Positions 5,129-5,572 of a stretch of 5,572 nucleotides of DNA are shown in pieces. Under the pieces are notes generated by a model. The model had not been told where the DNA came from and made no database searches. It was given only the letters and a program-made list of their open reading frames with translations. This stretch comes from Pseudomonadota bacterium (lineage in GTDB: Bacteria; Pseudomonadota; Gammaproteobacteria; SZUA-229), in assembly GCA_015222965.1 (NCBI GenBank), contig JADFWF010000123.1, positions 1 through 5,572 of the forward strand, read 5' to 3'. How positions within the stretch are numbered: position 1 is the stretch's first letter; every line of letters starts with the position of its first letter. The translations under genes and the position numbers were made by a program.

Positions 5129-5572
5129 TTACGGTTTAACGTATGAGTAACCCATCTGCTGTAATCTCGCTACTTCAGCAACACCGCTTGGAACGATATC
5201 GTTTTTATCAACATTATAAAGATCGGTATCTACGTTAACCTTGCGGCCGCGAACCGTATTGGCACAGACGTTAAAGTCGATGCCCTGGCTCTTCAGGTTG
5301 TCAATTTTGGCTGTCATCGTGTCATTAGCATTAGCCTGTTTGAACTTTTTCAGTTTTGCCAGTGCATCAGGTTCCAGCAATAAGGAGAGGCCGTGGCCGT
5401 GTAGAACAACTTTCAGATCCAGGTTTTCAGCACCCACAGCATTGATGTGATTCTGGATGTTTCGTAGTGCTCCTGTCTGCTTTTTAGGATTGTCGTAATT
5501 GATATGGTAGACAACCTTCTGTTTCCCGTAACGTTCACCCGCATGTGTCGTCGCGGTAAATAACATGCAAAG
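5129..5572 (-). CDS. Secreted DsrE-family protein, upstream copy, start beyond window
   Basis: The frame is open to the right edge (147 visible residues). The visible N-terminus, LCMLFTATTHA then GERYGK, is the end of a signal-peptide core and its cleavage site, so the Met at 5564-5566 is probably internal and the true start lies outside. The domain parallels the downstream copy: KVVYHINYDNPKKQT, then LDLKVVLHGHGLSLLLE, then IDFNVCANTV with the only mature cysteine (residue 101 counted from that Met), and the end GYSYVKP. Between GLSLLLE and the cysteine it has about 15 more residues, Lys/Asn-rich, than its neighbour. It carries a His-Gly-His-Gly element where the other copy has Phe-Gly-Pro-Gly. 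The role is presumably periplasmic and sulfur- or thiol-related, which is inference. It is the furthest upstream visible gene of the possible DsrE-DsrE-porin unit. Confidence 0.83.
   Translation of the reverse strand, partial: LCMLFTATTHAGERYGKQKVVYHINYDNPKKQTGALRNIQNHINAVGAENLDLKVVLHGHGLSLLLEPDALAKLKKFKQANANDTMTAKIDNLKSQGIDFNVCANTVRGRKVNVDTDLYNVDKNDIVPSGVAEVARLQQMGYSYVKP

Overview
The window looks like a chromosomal segment of a Gram-negative bacterium, probably a gammaproteobacterium. The evidence is an outer-membrane porin ending in Phe, Sec signal peptides with AxA cleavage sites, a lipobox lipoprotein, and the DUF3015/DUF4105 protein types. Base composition is mid-range with AT-rich intergenic gaps. 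The periplasmic DsrE-type and DUF302 proteins would suit a sulfur-metabolising lineage, but that is inference. I see no rRNA, tRNA, CRISPR array, transposase or phage gene. Every protein encoded here carries an export signal, so the whole window is devoted to the cell envelope.

Layout. Positions 1-512 (minus) hold the N-terminal part of an exported DUF4105 (Lnb N-terminal-type) protein that runs off the left edge. A strong bidirectional hairpin terminator (583-629) separates it from a small secreted DUF3015 protein (646-1122, minus). A gap of about 400 bases (1123-1526) contains the DUF3015 promoter and no convincing gene. A lipoprotein alpha/beta hydrolase (1527-2366) is the only plus-strand gene. 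It converges on a secreted DUF302 protein (2426-2896, minus), with an 18-bp imperfect inverted repeat between the two stop codons. Upstream of DUF302 lie its own candidate promoter and a strong intrinsic terminator with a GAAA loop (2968-2996) that ends the transcript of an outer-membrane porin (3067-4446, minus). Upstream of the porin on the same strand are two related secreted DsrE-family proteins (4516-4944, and 5129 to the right edge, where the second lacks its N-terminus).

How they may work together. The two DsrE-type proteins and the porin are collinear with no visible terminator between them, so they could form one transcription unit ending at the GAAA-loop terminator. DUF302 follows as a separate unit on the same strand. 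Each mature DsrE-type protein has a single cysteine in a matched FxxCxNT context. This suggests a periplasmic thiol or persulfide-handling module paired with an outer-membrane channel. The sequence shows the arrangement, but the substrate and chemistry are not established. DUF3015 and DUF4105 form a second pair, separated by a terminator that may act as an attenuator.
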